The notes beneath the pieces were generated by a model. It did no database searches. It saw nothing but the letters and a program-made list of their open reading frames with translations, and was not told the origin of the DNA. A DNA stretch of 64,000 nucleotides from Nannochloropsis oceanica. Taxonomy: Eukaryota > Sar > Eustigmatophyceae > Eustigmatales > Monodopsidaceae. The position numbers and the translations under genes are program-made. Shown here in pieces: positions 21,582 to 32,578 of the stretch. Positions within the stretch are counted from its first letter, which is position 1; every line of letters starts with the position of its first letter. The stretch lies in NCBI GenBank assembly GCA_004519485.1, contig CP038120.1:372501-436500 (forward strand). Direction: 5' to 3'.

Positions 21582-22482
21582 CGCTTCTCCTAGCCCTGTA
21601 GTTGGGAGAGAGGGAGGGAGGGAAGGGAGATGTGTGGGTTGTCGGGGTGTGTGTGTCTGCGATTAGAGGCAGTCGTTATCTCATCATCGTCTGGCGCCAG
21701 TCAAGGAGCGGGATGAAAGGCTGAGGCTGCCGCTACCGTTGCAAGGATGTAGCACATGTCAACGCCCCTTTGCACATAGCGAATCCATGCGTGCATGCGC
21801 GCCCTGGAGATGTACTGGTGGATGCAACAAATGGCATACCAACAGGAGCTCGTGTTGTACCTCTTTACCATGAGGGGTGTGACAAAGTTCGCAAAAAGAA
21901 TGGCGCCTTAGCCGGTCTGGCGCAAGCTAAGCCATGGCCCATTCTCACACACGCCCATTGCCCAGGGTCCTGTCTGAGTACCGTCTGTGTGTGCCCTTGT
22001 CCTTGTCCATGTGCGAAGAGGTCGGAATACTGCTTGCTTTCGCTCCCCTTTCACACGCGTGCTGCTTCTCGTTCATGCCCCTCTCTCCTAACTGCAAGGG
22101 TAAAAAAAGGCTGCATCGATCGACTTTCCCCTTGAGCGCATTATGACTATCTCCTCCCTATGTGTGTGTGTGAGTGCGTATGTGTGTCCCCGTAGAGTGT
22201 GTTTACGGAGTTACAGAAAGTGGGGGGCCTCATCACCGAGAAACGGCGCGAATAACGAATAGTGTTGGAAACCTTTTGCCCGTACTGCTGCGATAAGGCC
22301 TGCGTCGAGTCAGCTCCTTGTACTTTATCCTCTGTAGCTGTCGCGCTTGCGAACGCACTGTCATTATATTCAATATGCTTAATTTAGCTTCTCAAACCTT
22401 TTTCCCTTATCCACGGTTCGACAGACTGGCCACAACCGTTGCTCTACAACCTCTCTACCCTCTCTGCGTCAACACCGGTGCC
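21582..22482. other. Divergent intergenic region between KNL2-like (-) and CBP3 (+) genes
   Basis: No supported gene. The left part includes a minus-strand ACAG acceptor about 16 bases before the KNL2-like ATG, so a 5' UTR exon is likely there. An in-frame ATG at 22375 could extend the CBP3 N-terminus leftwards. Confidence 0.5.
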
Positions 22483-24471
22483 ATGTACCCGGCTACCACC
22501 ACCTCTCTCCGAGCGCTCCGTGGGGCCCGCCGCCTCGTCCATTTGCGTCCCTTGGCCTTGATCTCTACCACTTTCATAAACACCCACCGGCCTGTCTATC
22601 TCCGCCAGTCAGGAGCTTTGACGGCGGCGGCCCCTTCCTCCTTCTCGACCTCCTCCACCTCTGCGGCTAACCCCCCTGCTAACTCTGGGCGTACTGATGA
22701 TGAGCCGCAGGTATGCATCCATGGGCTTTCATGTCTAGAAACTTCTCTTTTCGTTAGGCATCGTGCTTACCGTTTGAGCCCTCTCGCCCTCCCTACTCCC
22801 TGTCTTAGGTCCGCGCGACTGCCCGTCCCACCTCTTTGACGCAACGTATCCTCCATATATTCGGCATGGGCGAGTCGTTGAAGCGCACAAAGAACTCAGA
22901 AGCTCTCCTGCAAGCGTGCATCAGCCAGGCAAGCAACACAACTTTTTATCGAGGTAGGTGGGAGGGAGGGAGGGAGGGAGGGAGGGAGGGAAGAAGAGGG
23001 AGGAAGGCAGTGGTTGAATGATTGCTTGCGGCGGCCTTAACAATCTTTTAATCTTCTGGTAAAAAACGGCGAATCATTCGGGGGAAGAAGTAAATTGTCG
23101 ACGGATGCGAGTGCTGTATTGGATCGTATCATGGATTCCTTATCCTGCTTTCATCATTCCTTCCCTCCCTCCCTCCCTCAGCCGGTCGCATCTCTGACTC
23201 TTTCCGGGCGGCTCACGGGCTGTTGGTAGTCCACGTGTGGATGCTGCACAAGCGCTTACTGCGAGAAGGGGAAGAAGGGAAGGTCTTGGAAGAGGCGCTC
23301 TTCGACCGGTTGTGGTACGTTTCCTCCCTCCTTCCCTCCTCCCTCCCTTCCTTCCTCCCTCCCTCTCTCCCTCCTCGCACACCCGAGCATTTGATACAAT
23401 GGGGAAAATGGATAAGGCACGGGCGCACAACTTTTTGGTCCATGGTGATATGTCTTCGTCCTTCCTCCCCTCTTTCCTCCTTCCCTTCTCCCCTCCTTCC
23501 CTCCCTCGTCAGTTCAACTGTTGACTGTCCCCCCCTCCCTCCCTCCCTCCCTCAGGGACGAGACCACCGCCCGCATTCGTGCTCTGAAGGTCAACGAACT
23601 CTCCGTAAATAGCTATGTAAAAGAGGTGCAATCTTATTCATTCGGTGCCTGTGTGTCCTACGACGCTGCTCAAGCCCTCGAGACGGAGGAAGATAGGGTG
23701 GACGAACTGGCTGGCGCACTTTACAGGTACCTCCCTCCCTCCCTCCCTCCCTCCCTCCCTCCCTCCCTCCCTCCCTTTCCTCCTCCCTTTCTTCTTTTTT
23801 TTTCTTCCGTCGTTTTTCTCCGTCTCGCCTCTTTCATATTTAGACGCTCTCTAATTTTCCTCCTTCCCGTCCTTCCTCTCTCCCTGCGGGACCCAGATAT
23901 GTCTACCTCCGTGACGAGCACCTGAACGAAGATCACGTACTGGAGCTAGCAAGGTACCTCCCTCCCTCTCTCCCTCCCTCCCTCCCTCCCTCCCTCCCTC
24001 CCTCCCTCCCTCCCTCCCTCCCTCCCTCCCTCCGCGCCTTCAGCCCCAGCTTGGTTCGTGTTTTTCCCTGACTGAAACCCCGACACCTCCCTCCCTTCTC
24101 CCTCCCTCTCTCTCTCTCCCTCCCTCAGGTATGTGCAGCGCGAGCTTGACTCCCTCATGATGCTGCCGAAAGAAGCGATATTTGAATCGCGGTTTAAATG
24201 GGGTCCTCTCCCATCATGGGGAGGGAGGGCGGGAGGGAGGGGTGGAGGAAGGGTAGCGCCCCGGTACGTGAGATCAGACGGGAAGGCAGTACCGGACGAG
24301 GAGGAGGAGGAGGAGGAAGGGGAGGAGGAGGTGGAGAAGGAGGAAGGCAAGACACAGGCGGAGGAGGAGGAGGACAAGAGGGGGGAATGGCGGACGGCCT
24401 TCTCGGAACAGGGTCGAATGTATTATTGGAATGTCCGAACGCGGGAATCGACGTACGAGAAGCCCTACTAG
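22483..24471 (+). CDS. CBP3: Ubiquinol-cytochrome c chaperone (CBP3/UQCC1 family) with C-terminal WW-like domain
   Basis: Six exons (22483-22710, 22809-22953, 23182-23314, 23556-23726, 23897-23953,24129-24471) join in frame into 358 residues. The N-terminus (MYPATTTSLRALRGARRLVH) is Arg/Ser/Ala-rich without acids, a typical mitochondrial presequence. The core has family features: NTTFYRAGRISDSFRAAHGL, HVWMLHKRLLREGEEGK, LFDRLWDETTARIRAL, and a YVYLRDEHLNEDHVLELARY segment. CBP3 assists synthesis and assembly of cytochrome b in respiratory complex III at the mitochondrial ribosome. After an acidic EEEE-rich linker the protein ends with WRTAFSEQGRMYYWNVRT then ESTYEKPY, a WW-type fold whose second Trp is Tyr; this is not part of ordinary CBP3. 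ATG 22375 is an alternative start. AATAAA occurs near 24622. Confidence 0.87.
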
Positions 24472-25128
24472 CTTCCTTGCCTGCCCAACCTCCTTCCCTC
24501 CCTCCTTCCCTCCCTCCCTCCCTCGTATGTGAAGATTGTTAGAAACAGGGAGGGGACTTAATGAGGCTCTTTCCCTCCCCCCCTCGTCTCCGCCATCGAA
24601 ACGACATGACAAAGGCATGGAAATAAAACAAAGAGAGCAAAGGCCATTGAATCAATCGAAGCGTGGCGTCTACAGCAGCAGCAGCAGCTTTCTTTGACCC
24701 TGCTTTAATCCATTGCGTGTTTCCTTTCTCCTTGCGCAAACCCCTCTCACTATTAATGGAATGGAAAATAACATCGTCGGCATCGCGGACAAAGAAAAGA
24801 GGCGAAAGATGTCGAATCATACGTGACACCCATCGTCCTCTTCCAAAAGACATGTATCTATTTACGCATATACATATAAATATATACTACTACACCAACT
24901 ACTACATGCCATACTTTCTCGCTTCCTTCTCTCTGTCCCTGTCGTCTTGCTCACCTTTTCCCTTTGTTCGATTCGGTGGGGGCACCGTCTCGGCGCCTCT
25001 CCCCTCCTCTTCTCCCTCTCCCTCCCTCCTTCCCTCACTCCCTCCCTCCCTCCCTCATTCCCTCTCTCCTTCCCCCGTGGGCTCGAGGTAGACTCCAGGA
25101 GGACAACGAATTAAAAACTGCTCGTTAC

Positions 25129-26899
25129 TTAACAGGCAACCTCTGTGCCTTGTTCTTCCTTCCCTTCCTCCACTGTGGAAAATACAAATTTCCCTGAATC
25201 CTTGTCCTCAGAACCCACTGGGTGCCCTACCTCCCTCCCTCCCTCCCTCCTTCCCCCCCTTCTTCACGGGTGCCACAGGTACAAAATCGGCGTTGTGGTT
25301 TACTAGTTCTCGCATGCAGGGAGAAGGGAGCGTCATCTGTACATAAAAACCCCGAGGGAGCCAGCCTGAGTCGGGACCGAGGGCGGGACCGAGGGCGGGA
25401 CCGAGGGCGGGACCGAGGGAGGGACGGGGAGGAAGTGTGGGGAAGGGAGGTGTTAATGATATGAGGGAGGGGGGGAGGGAGGGGGAGAGGGAGGGCCGGG
25501 TGCTTACCTTTATGGGTTTCTCGCTCGCTACCTTTGTGGATGTGGTTGTACATACTCAGGTTCGGCAGCAGGTCTGGAGGGAGGTAGGTAGGCAGGAAGG
25601 TAGGGAGAGAGGAATGAGGGGGAAGAAAGAGAAAGGTCACTGTCAGAGCTCGCAAGCCTCCTCTCTTTCCTTCCCTCCCTCCCTCCCTCCCTCCCTCCCT
25701 CCTCTTCGGCCGCACCAAGATGAGAGAGGAAGGCTGGACCTGTCCCGAAGTCGGTGTCTGAGTGCAGCGGGTGGAAGGAGGAGAAGATGACATCATGCGT
25801 GAAGCGCCAGTCCGTGCCCAGCGGCGCGACGAGGAAGCCTGCGAGAGAGGGAGGGAGGGAGGGAGGGAGGGAGGGAAGGAAGGAAGGGAAGAGGGAGGAG
25901 TGAGTCGAGAACAGGGCTATAGAAGTAAAAGAAGGCTTTCATGTGTTGCTTCCACTCTCTCCATCCCTCCTTTCTTCCCTCCCCATCTTATCCATTTTTT
26001 CAAGCCCGTCATCCTGACACCCAGAGCTCCCCTCCTCTCCATCCTCCCTCCCTCCCTCCCTCCCTTCCTCCCTCCCTCCCTCCCTCCTTTGTACCTGTCG
26101 TCTCCTTCTTCTTCAGCCCGCCCAGCCGCCGCGAAACTTCTACCTCGTCAAAGTCCGTCAGGGCCTGCCGGATGGAGGAGGACAAGGAGTGCATCTGGGG
26201 AGGGAGGGAGGGAGGGAGGGAGGGAGGGAGGGAGGGAGGGAGGGAGGGAGGGAGGGAAAGAGGGTGGGATGTGAGGGGTAGCAAAGCCACCATTGAAATT
26301 TCGAGGGCTTTGGCGAATAATAGAAGACAGAAATTCACTTAGGGAGGGAGGGAGGTAGGGAAAGGTGTGAGGAATAGCTAAGCCGCATGCAAGGGGGCGA
26401 GGGAGGGAGTGAGGGAGAGAAGGAAGGAGGGAGGGAGGGAGGAAGGGAAGGAGAACTGACCGGCTCTTGGGCTGCGTCTTCACAGACGGTCTCGGCTTGA
26501 AGGACTCCATTGGCAAAAAAAAAGTGGTTGGAAGGGGTGGATTGACGGTGGTGATGTGCACGGAAGGAGGAGGAGGAGGAGGAGGAGGAGAAGGAGGAGG
26601 AGGAGGAGGAGGAGGAAGGGGGGAAATGAGGCATTAGGATGCCGCGGACATCAACATTAATGTGCACGGTGGAAGGGCCGGGGGGGCGGGAGGTGAGGGA
26701 CTGAATGGCTTTCCAGATATGGGCGCAGAGAACATCATTAGTGGAGACGAAGGTCAGGGGGCTGGGGAGGGAGGGACGGATGGAGAGACAGAGGGAGGGT
26801 GAGACGAGGGGGAGGGGGAGAAGGAAAAATGAAAGCGAGGGTAAAGAGAAGATAGATACACACCTCTTTTTCACGCCGCTGCTGCTGTTGCTGCTGTTG

Positions 26900-26939
<40 letters not shown>

Positions 26940-29558
26940 TCAAAGTCCGCCGGTTGAACCGATTCATGGACGTCGACCCTGCCCTCTCCCTTCCTTCTTC
27001 CTCCTCCTCCTCCTCCTCCTCCTCCCTTCCTTCCTCCTCATTCTTCTTCTCCTTCTCCTCCTCTTTCTCCTCCTCCTCCTTTTCTTCTTTTTCCTCGTCC
27101 TCTTCCCTTCTCCGGTGCAACTCCGCCATCACCCCCTCCTTTCTCCCCCTCACGTCCTCCTCACTGAAAAAAAAAGTCTGTGTCTCCAGCCCCACCCACG
27201 CAAACAGATAGATGGTGTATAACACCGTCTTTAAGCCATGCCATGCATCGTAGGCTAGTACGCGGTACCACAGACGAGGAGGGGGTAGGATGGAAATAAC
27301 CTGTGGAAGGGGAGGAGGGTGGGAGGGAAGGGGGATGAGGGGGGACGAGACATAGATGGACTACACAATGAGGAGGAGGAGGAGGAGGAGGAGGTGGATG
27401 GGGGGGGTTACGCACCTCGTCAGACGAGAGTATGTTGTCCAGGTGGGGCGGCTTTAGGTACACTTCCTCCACGCTCCGAGGCTCCTCCGTCCCGCCCTCC
27501 TTCCCTCCTTCGTCCTCGCCCCGGGTATGCCGGGCCCAGAGCTCGACCACCTAAGGGAGGGAGGGAGGGAGGGAGGGAGGGATGAGTGGAGAGGGACATC
27601 TCTGACATCTGAGGAGAAGAGAGGGAATGAGGGGGGGGGGGGGGCGAAGGACGAAAGGGGGGAAGGGAGAAGGGAAGGAAGGTACTTGCACCTCTCTCTT
27701 GGCAAGGGGAGAGACTGAGAGGATGGAGAGACACGAGGGAGGACGTGAGGGAGGACGTGAGGGAGGAAAGAAACCTGTCCACCTACCTTCATCACACTCT
27801 TAGCGTCCAGTACAGTGTGAGCAACAGAGATAGATAAGGCACTCCCTCCTCCATGCAGGTGCGTGAGCCGCACCCGCATGACAGGAGCGCCCCTGTAGGA
27901 GGCAATGCCACGGACGACATCCCAGGCTGCAGGGGAAGGGGGGAGGAAGGGAGGGACGGTAGGGGGGTAGAAAGGAACGGCGGGAGTGAAATGTGGGTGT
28001 AACGAATCACGCCGGAAAACTCACACGGAAAACAGGAAGGGAGGGAGGGAGGGAGGGAGGGAGGGCACCTGTCCCGGCTCCAAAGCCACAAGGCTCGTAC
28101 TGGGAAAGTCGGCCAAGGGAAGGCGAAGCGTAGTGAATGTCCGCAATGGACCTGTGAGGAAGAGGAGGGAGGGAGGAAGGGAAGGAGGGAGGAAGAGAGG
28201 GAGGGAAGGTGAAATCATAAGTACATGTATGGGACTGTCTTGTCTCGGCCTGTTCAGCGGATGCCACAGTACTTGCACTGCATTTATACCCTCCCTCCCC
28301 CCCGCCGTCCTTCTCTTCCTCCCTCCCTCACAGGTCCATCGCGGACATTTACTACCCTTCGCTTTCCCTTGACTGACTTTCCCAGTATGAGTTTTGTTGT
28401 TTTGGTGCCGGGACAGGTGCCCTCCCTCCTCCCTCCCTCCCTCCCTCCCTCCCTCCCTCCCTCCCTCCCTGCTTGCCCAACTCCTTCTCTCCCCTTTTCA
28501 CCTGGTCAGCACTCTCGGCTTTAGTGAGCTCTCCCTCTACCCTTTTATAGCAAGGAAGAGAAAGAAAGGAGGGAGGGAGGGAGGGAGGAACGGCTACGTA
28601 CCAGTCGCTCTCGGCTTCGGTGAATTCGACGCCTTTCCCCTCGCAGTGGACACAGGCAGTCTTGAGAAATCCGCGGAGGGAGCCCGCGAGGAAGGGGTGG
28701 AGGGAGAGGAGGGTACAGAGGGAGGTTTGAAGTTTACTGGAATCGAGCGTTGCCTGTGAGGAGGAAGAGGAAGAAGGAAGAGAAGGAGGGAAGGAGGGAA
28801 GGAGGGAGGGAGGGAGGGTGTGAGGGCTGAAGTCGGCTATGTCTGTCATTCTTTTTGGGGGGATAAGACGATGGAGGGAGGGAAGAAGGGAGGGAGGGAA
28901 GGAAGAAAGGTGTGGTGATACCTCGTAGAAGTAGTGCATGTTAATGATTGTGATGGGACAGAGCATCTTGTCCAGTATCGACAGGTTGTGTCGATCAGCC
29001 TGTAGACCCTTCAAAGGGTTGGCGCGGGAGGGAAGAAAAGAAAGGAAAGAAGCCGTCAGTGAGGAAAGGAGAAACATGCGCAGGCATCTCTATCTACATA
29101 TGAAATGTGAGTCACCCACTTATCGGCCCCTTCCCCCTTCCCCTTTCTTCATCCTCCTCCTCCTTCTTTTCCTCCTCCTCGTCCTCCCCCTCCGTCATCC
29201 AGATAACAAAAGCAGTCTTTCTTCTCCCTCAATACAGTCGTACCTTCCCCACCTCTCCAATTTCCACATTATCCTTTTTACTCTTATCTGCTTCAGCAGC
29301 ACTAGCGTCAGCAGCATGAGCAGTGGTCGCAGCAGGCTTGATCCACGTGCGACGTCGCACACGAAAATATTGCTTGGCCTTGTGTCTTGCCCCCATGTCC
29401 ACCCCAGCGCAGATCATCCGCGCCACTGGCCACCTACATAATGCTTCCCATTGAAGATTAGTCGAGAAGTAGAAAAAATACGCAGCAAGGGCCGCGATGG
29501 CTGCGAGTGAAGCGGTGCCGCCCGTGAGGAGGGAAAGGGGAGACGAGGAGACAAACAT
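25129..29558 (-). CDS. BAHD (HXXXD) acyltransferase, membrane-anchored, 13 exons
   Basis: Thirteen minus-strand exons join in frame to 702 residues: 29244-29558, 28922-28999, about 28603-28753, 28069-28151, 27787-27926, 27416-27550, 26864-27300, 26461-26761, 26095-26194, 25716-25838, 25508-25573, 25231-25365 and 25129-25172. BAHD enzymes move acyl groups from acyl-CoA to alcohols or amines. The family start LSILDKM, the catalytic HTVLD (H-x3-D) in SISVAHTVLDAKSVMK, STNDVLCAHIWKAI, INVDVRG and DFGTG (the DFGWG structural motif with Trp to Thr) all appear in order. An N-terminal hydrophobic segment (SLAAIAALAAYFFYF) suggests membrane anchoring. Exon 7 inserts a second hydrophobic stretch (TVLYTIYLFAWVGL), a long Glu/Lys run and poly-Ser, making the protein about 250 residues longer than plant BAHDs. 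The substrate is unknown. Confidence 0.87.
25373..25427 (+). repeat. 12-bp minisatellite
   Basis: Four to five units of GGGACCGAGGGC in tandem, with the last unit GGGACCGAGGGA. It lies in the penultimate-but-one intron of the BAHD gene, directly upstream of the 25231-25365 exon in sense orientation. Confidence 0.85.
28331..28420 (+). pseudogene. Inverted copy of a BAHD exon with its splice sites
   Basis: Read on the plus strand, this begins after CCCTCCCTCACAG and reads SIADIYYPSLSLD then a stop, then LSQYEFCCFGAGT, ending at a GTGCCC donor. It matches, at about 84% by eye, the minus-strand exon 28069-28151 (SIADIHYASPSLGRLSQYEP). Both the acceptor-side CCCT tract and the donor were copied. 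The copy is antisense to its parent, about 180 bp away, inside the next intron upstream, so the pre-mRNA could pair the two. Confidence 0.88.
28501..28540 (-). pseudogene. Direct degenerate copy of the end of a BAHD exon with donor
   Basis: In gene orientation it reads EGELTKAESADQ followed by a GTGAAA donor, resembling VEFTEAESDW followed by GTACGT at the end of the exon at about 28603-28753. It lies in the intron immediately following that exon, so a second, decayed 5' splice site is present. Confidence 0.65.
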
Positions 29559-31319
29559 TGGAATCGAATCGAGGAAAACGAAATGTTGCTTCAGGAAAGG
29601 CGCATAATCAGCTTCGTTCCTTGATGAATAGCGTACACTCTGTATGGGCGTATGTGTGTGGTGAGGTGTGTGTGAATGTGTTTTGCGTCGTGAATGCACA
29701 TCATGACAGGAGGCCCATGTCGTGCTTATGTGTCGTGTTGTGAATAACTTGCTTATAAAGCGTTCGTCATCTGCCCTCTCTTTCTGCCCGCCGTCTTCTA
29801 TCCTAGCTGCTCCTGAAGAAGTCTCGGGAAGATTGAGTCGACTGCATGGCTATGGAATGGGAACTCGTGTGAGCGTAAGGAGGGTACCTTGCAACTGAAA
29901 CGGTTACTTGGCCGTTGACGGGCCGATGCCGCGGAGAAGTGTTGGAAGAAGCCGAAGCCGATGCAGACTAAATTCGAGATTCCTTATTTTACCGTTTCGG
30001 GTATTCAGGTTCGATACTTGGAGAAAGAGAAGGACTGCTTTACTGCTTTGCCGTGGGTGCGGTATGTAACTTGTGCGGAGGAAGCTTTTATGCGCATGGG
30101 GACGTGAGTAGTGAGATGGGAGGTGGAAGGAGGAGAAAGAGGGGTGGGTGTAGATGCGGATGTGGGTGTGAGTGTGGAGGAAATTATGGAGTAGAAAGGG
30201 ATGTGTGGATTGAAAGGACGTAGTCGAAATGTACAACTAAAATGAGAGAACAGAATAGACAATTCAAAATGAAGAGACAACGCGTCTCCGCCGCCGCCTT
30301 TGATACCTAGAAAGCATGCGTAGACTTTGTCGTGGTTTTAAAATTCGCAGCTTCGCTTTAAAAGATGTAGCGAGGAAGGATTCAGACACCCATGACTGAT
30401 GCCAGAAGGCCTTCACGCTCAACATGCACTCGCATAGACACTAACGCAGGCCCATCAGGAGGAGGTGCGGGAGCAGCACATTGTGCCATACTGGATACAC
30501 GGCGTCGTCATGTTGTGGTGAAAACTGGGAGAGGAGGTTGTGGTAGCAGCAGAAGGGGGCATTCCAAGCAGCCACAGGCGGGCAGAGAGGCAAGCCAGAC
30601 AGCCTGCATACAGGAGCGTCTACTCCATTCTTTTCCTCCCAGAGAGACAGTAATGAAAAAGAGCGTATGATGAAGCGTAGCATCGGCGGGCAAGTGAAAG
30701 AAGAGGAAAAAGGGGGAATTAACGAGTGCGAACTAGAAAAGAGAAATGTGGGAAACATTTTAGTGGGAAGTTTTGGAGTATAGAGACGGAGAGGGCAGCA
30801 AGCAAGAACAAGCAATGAAGCAGCGAAGATGGCCGTCAAGAATCTATTCCATACCATCCCGCATTGTTTCATTTACTACGTGCTACAACTACATAAAAAT
30901 GATGTAAACAAGACCTTTTTGGGTGCCTCGGTGCATTGAAAAGACGGGTTAGGCTCTTCCCCAATCTTGGCGTGAATGCCAAGGTGGTTGCGTTTTTTTT
31001 TGCCGCATCTTGCATTGGAATCCATGGCAGGTTGTAACGCTGTGTCTGCGTCGTTCCCTTCCCGATCCATCACTCCTCTCCGGCGGGCTCTCGTCTATTG
31101 GCATCCCCCTTCATCATCCACTTTCTCTACGCACTAACAAAAGAAGTTCATCCAACATATAAGAACGAACACGTAGGTTAAATCCTCAGGGACCTATACA
31201 AGGGGGTATCGTGGCAACGACAGGAAGCGTGTATGTAGAAGTAGGAAATGGTGCCGTAATTTTAATGTTCTATGTCACATTTTCGATATTCTGTCTTGAA
31301 ATGTGTCAAACGACTACAC
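29559..31319. other. Intergenic region upstream of the BAHD gene
   Basis: About 1.76 kb with overlapping short frames on both strands that match no family I know. CCCT/GGGA tracts are absent. The left end is the likely BAHD promoter. The right end abuts the dispersed repeat at 31320. Confidence 0.5.
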
Positions 31320-32578
31320 GGACTATGCAGAAAGTTATGTAAGTTTTTTTCTTTTTTTTTACTTTTTTGGGGTTTTAATCACCATTCCGAGCCTTACCAC
31401 CGGCATAGTGACATCTCCTTATATCATATTTTGAGCATCAGACGGTGGCGTTGATGCATCATTACGGGCTGTGTACTTTTAATGTCACTATCAGCCCTGA
31501 TCCCGTGCATGATTCTCTGGCGGTGCGCCTTGCTCATGCTTCACGGCGAGGTGGCTCCGTGCGGTACTTTCCTCAATTCTTGCATGCGCTAGCGCACGGG
31601 GGCACATTCGTGACTCATGAGGAGACAGATGTGCCGGTAGAGGAGATGGGTGGGGAATCATCGACAACGGTATGCATTCCTTTCACCATTACGGATCTTC
31701 ATCGATTGGCCAGTGAAAACCCTGCGGCAGGGACGCGCTTCTTTCAGTTGAAAGTGGAGACGTTGTTTGCGGAAGTATTCGGTCGCCCACTTTCATTTAC
31801 CACGACGCGCACCTCGATCTCGAGGTGCATCAAGCAGTGGATCCCAGCTGCAAAAAAATATTATTGCCGAACGACATGGAATGCTGGGGGAAAGAAAGAG
31901 GGAGGGTGGTGTTCCACGTGGCGACCCCTATCGGGAATAGGAAAGAGAGTTCCTCCCGCCTATGTGTCCTTTTTTTTCGCTTCTTTTAGAAGTTCTTTTC
32001 CTGTGTCTTCTCCTCATTTAGTTTTTCAGCCCTACACATAATTATTGTTCGTCAACTATTGACAACCCAGAAGACACGCGACACGTACAGGTTGGAAAGG
32101 ACAAATTTGCCCAAGAGGCCCAAGAGAATATGTGACAGACGCGACCTCATCGATCCACACAAAAACATTTGCCCACCTCATTTCTCACTGCCACCTACTA
32201 TCACCCCCCGCATGAGGAGAAGAAGAGGTAGAAGAAGAAGACGATTTTTCCAATCTATCACTGGATGCACTACCCCCCCGCCAAACTTTCAAATCCCTTA
32301 CGGACATGTACAATGATGACAACGGGGAAAATCGCATGGAAGAGCAATTGTCTCTCCTCCAATGCCTTGAATACGACGCAATGGCAATCCTGGTTCAAAT
32401 GATGGACATGTCGGACGATCGGAATCATCGCTTCCCCGTCATGCGGGGCGGGCTTATTTTGGTGCTCAAAATATGATAGAAGGAGATGTCTTTATGCCGG
32501 TGACAAGGCTCGTTATGGTGATTAAAACCCCAAAAAAGTAAGAAGAGCAAAAAACTTACATAACTTTCTGTATAGTCC
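31320..32578. mobile_element. Element with ~120-bp inverted terminal repeats around a Helitron-like fragment
   Basis: The left arm 31320-31440 starts GGACTATGCAGAAAGTTATG and the right arm 32435-32578 is its inverse, ending CATAACTTTCTGTATAGTCC. Both arms belong to the same dispersed family as copy 1 at 3003. Between them lies about 1 kb with one open frame carrying Helitron helicase-like sequence. I see no clear target-site duplication. Either this is a composite element in which two non-autonomous copies flank a captured Helitron piece, or long inverted repeats are intrinsic to a chimeric transposon. Confidence 0.65.
31445..32041 (+). CDS. Helitron helicase-like N-terminal domain fragment
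   Basis: The frame reads MHHYGLCTFNVTISPDPVHD near its start and NPAAGTRFFQLKVETLFAEV later. These resemble the G-x-P-x-x-F-x-T-x-x-P-x-D and N-P-x-A-x-x-x-F-F-x-x-x-V segments of Helitron_like_N proteins, the region ahead of the Rep domain in rolling-circle transposons. The first ATG abuts the left repeat arm, so the protein is truncated at its N-terminus, and after about residue 120 the similarity ends. No Rep HUH motif or helicase is present. It is a non-functional remnant. Confidence 0.5.
   Translation: MALMHHYGLCTFNVTISPDPVHDSLAVRLAHASRRGGSVRYFPQFLHALAHGGTFVTHEETDVPVEEMGGESSTTVCIPFTITDLHRLASENPAAGTRFFQLKVETLFAEVFGRPLSFTTTRTSISRCIKQWIPAAKKYYCRTTWNAGGKKEGGWCSTWRPLSGIGKRVPPAYVSFFFASFRSSFPVSSPHLVFQPYT

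Noticed and set aside
30390-30872. Overlapping frames on both strands
   Set aside because: No family similarity, no splice partners and no codon or composition signal; treated as intergenic.
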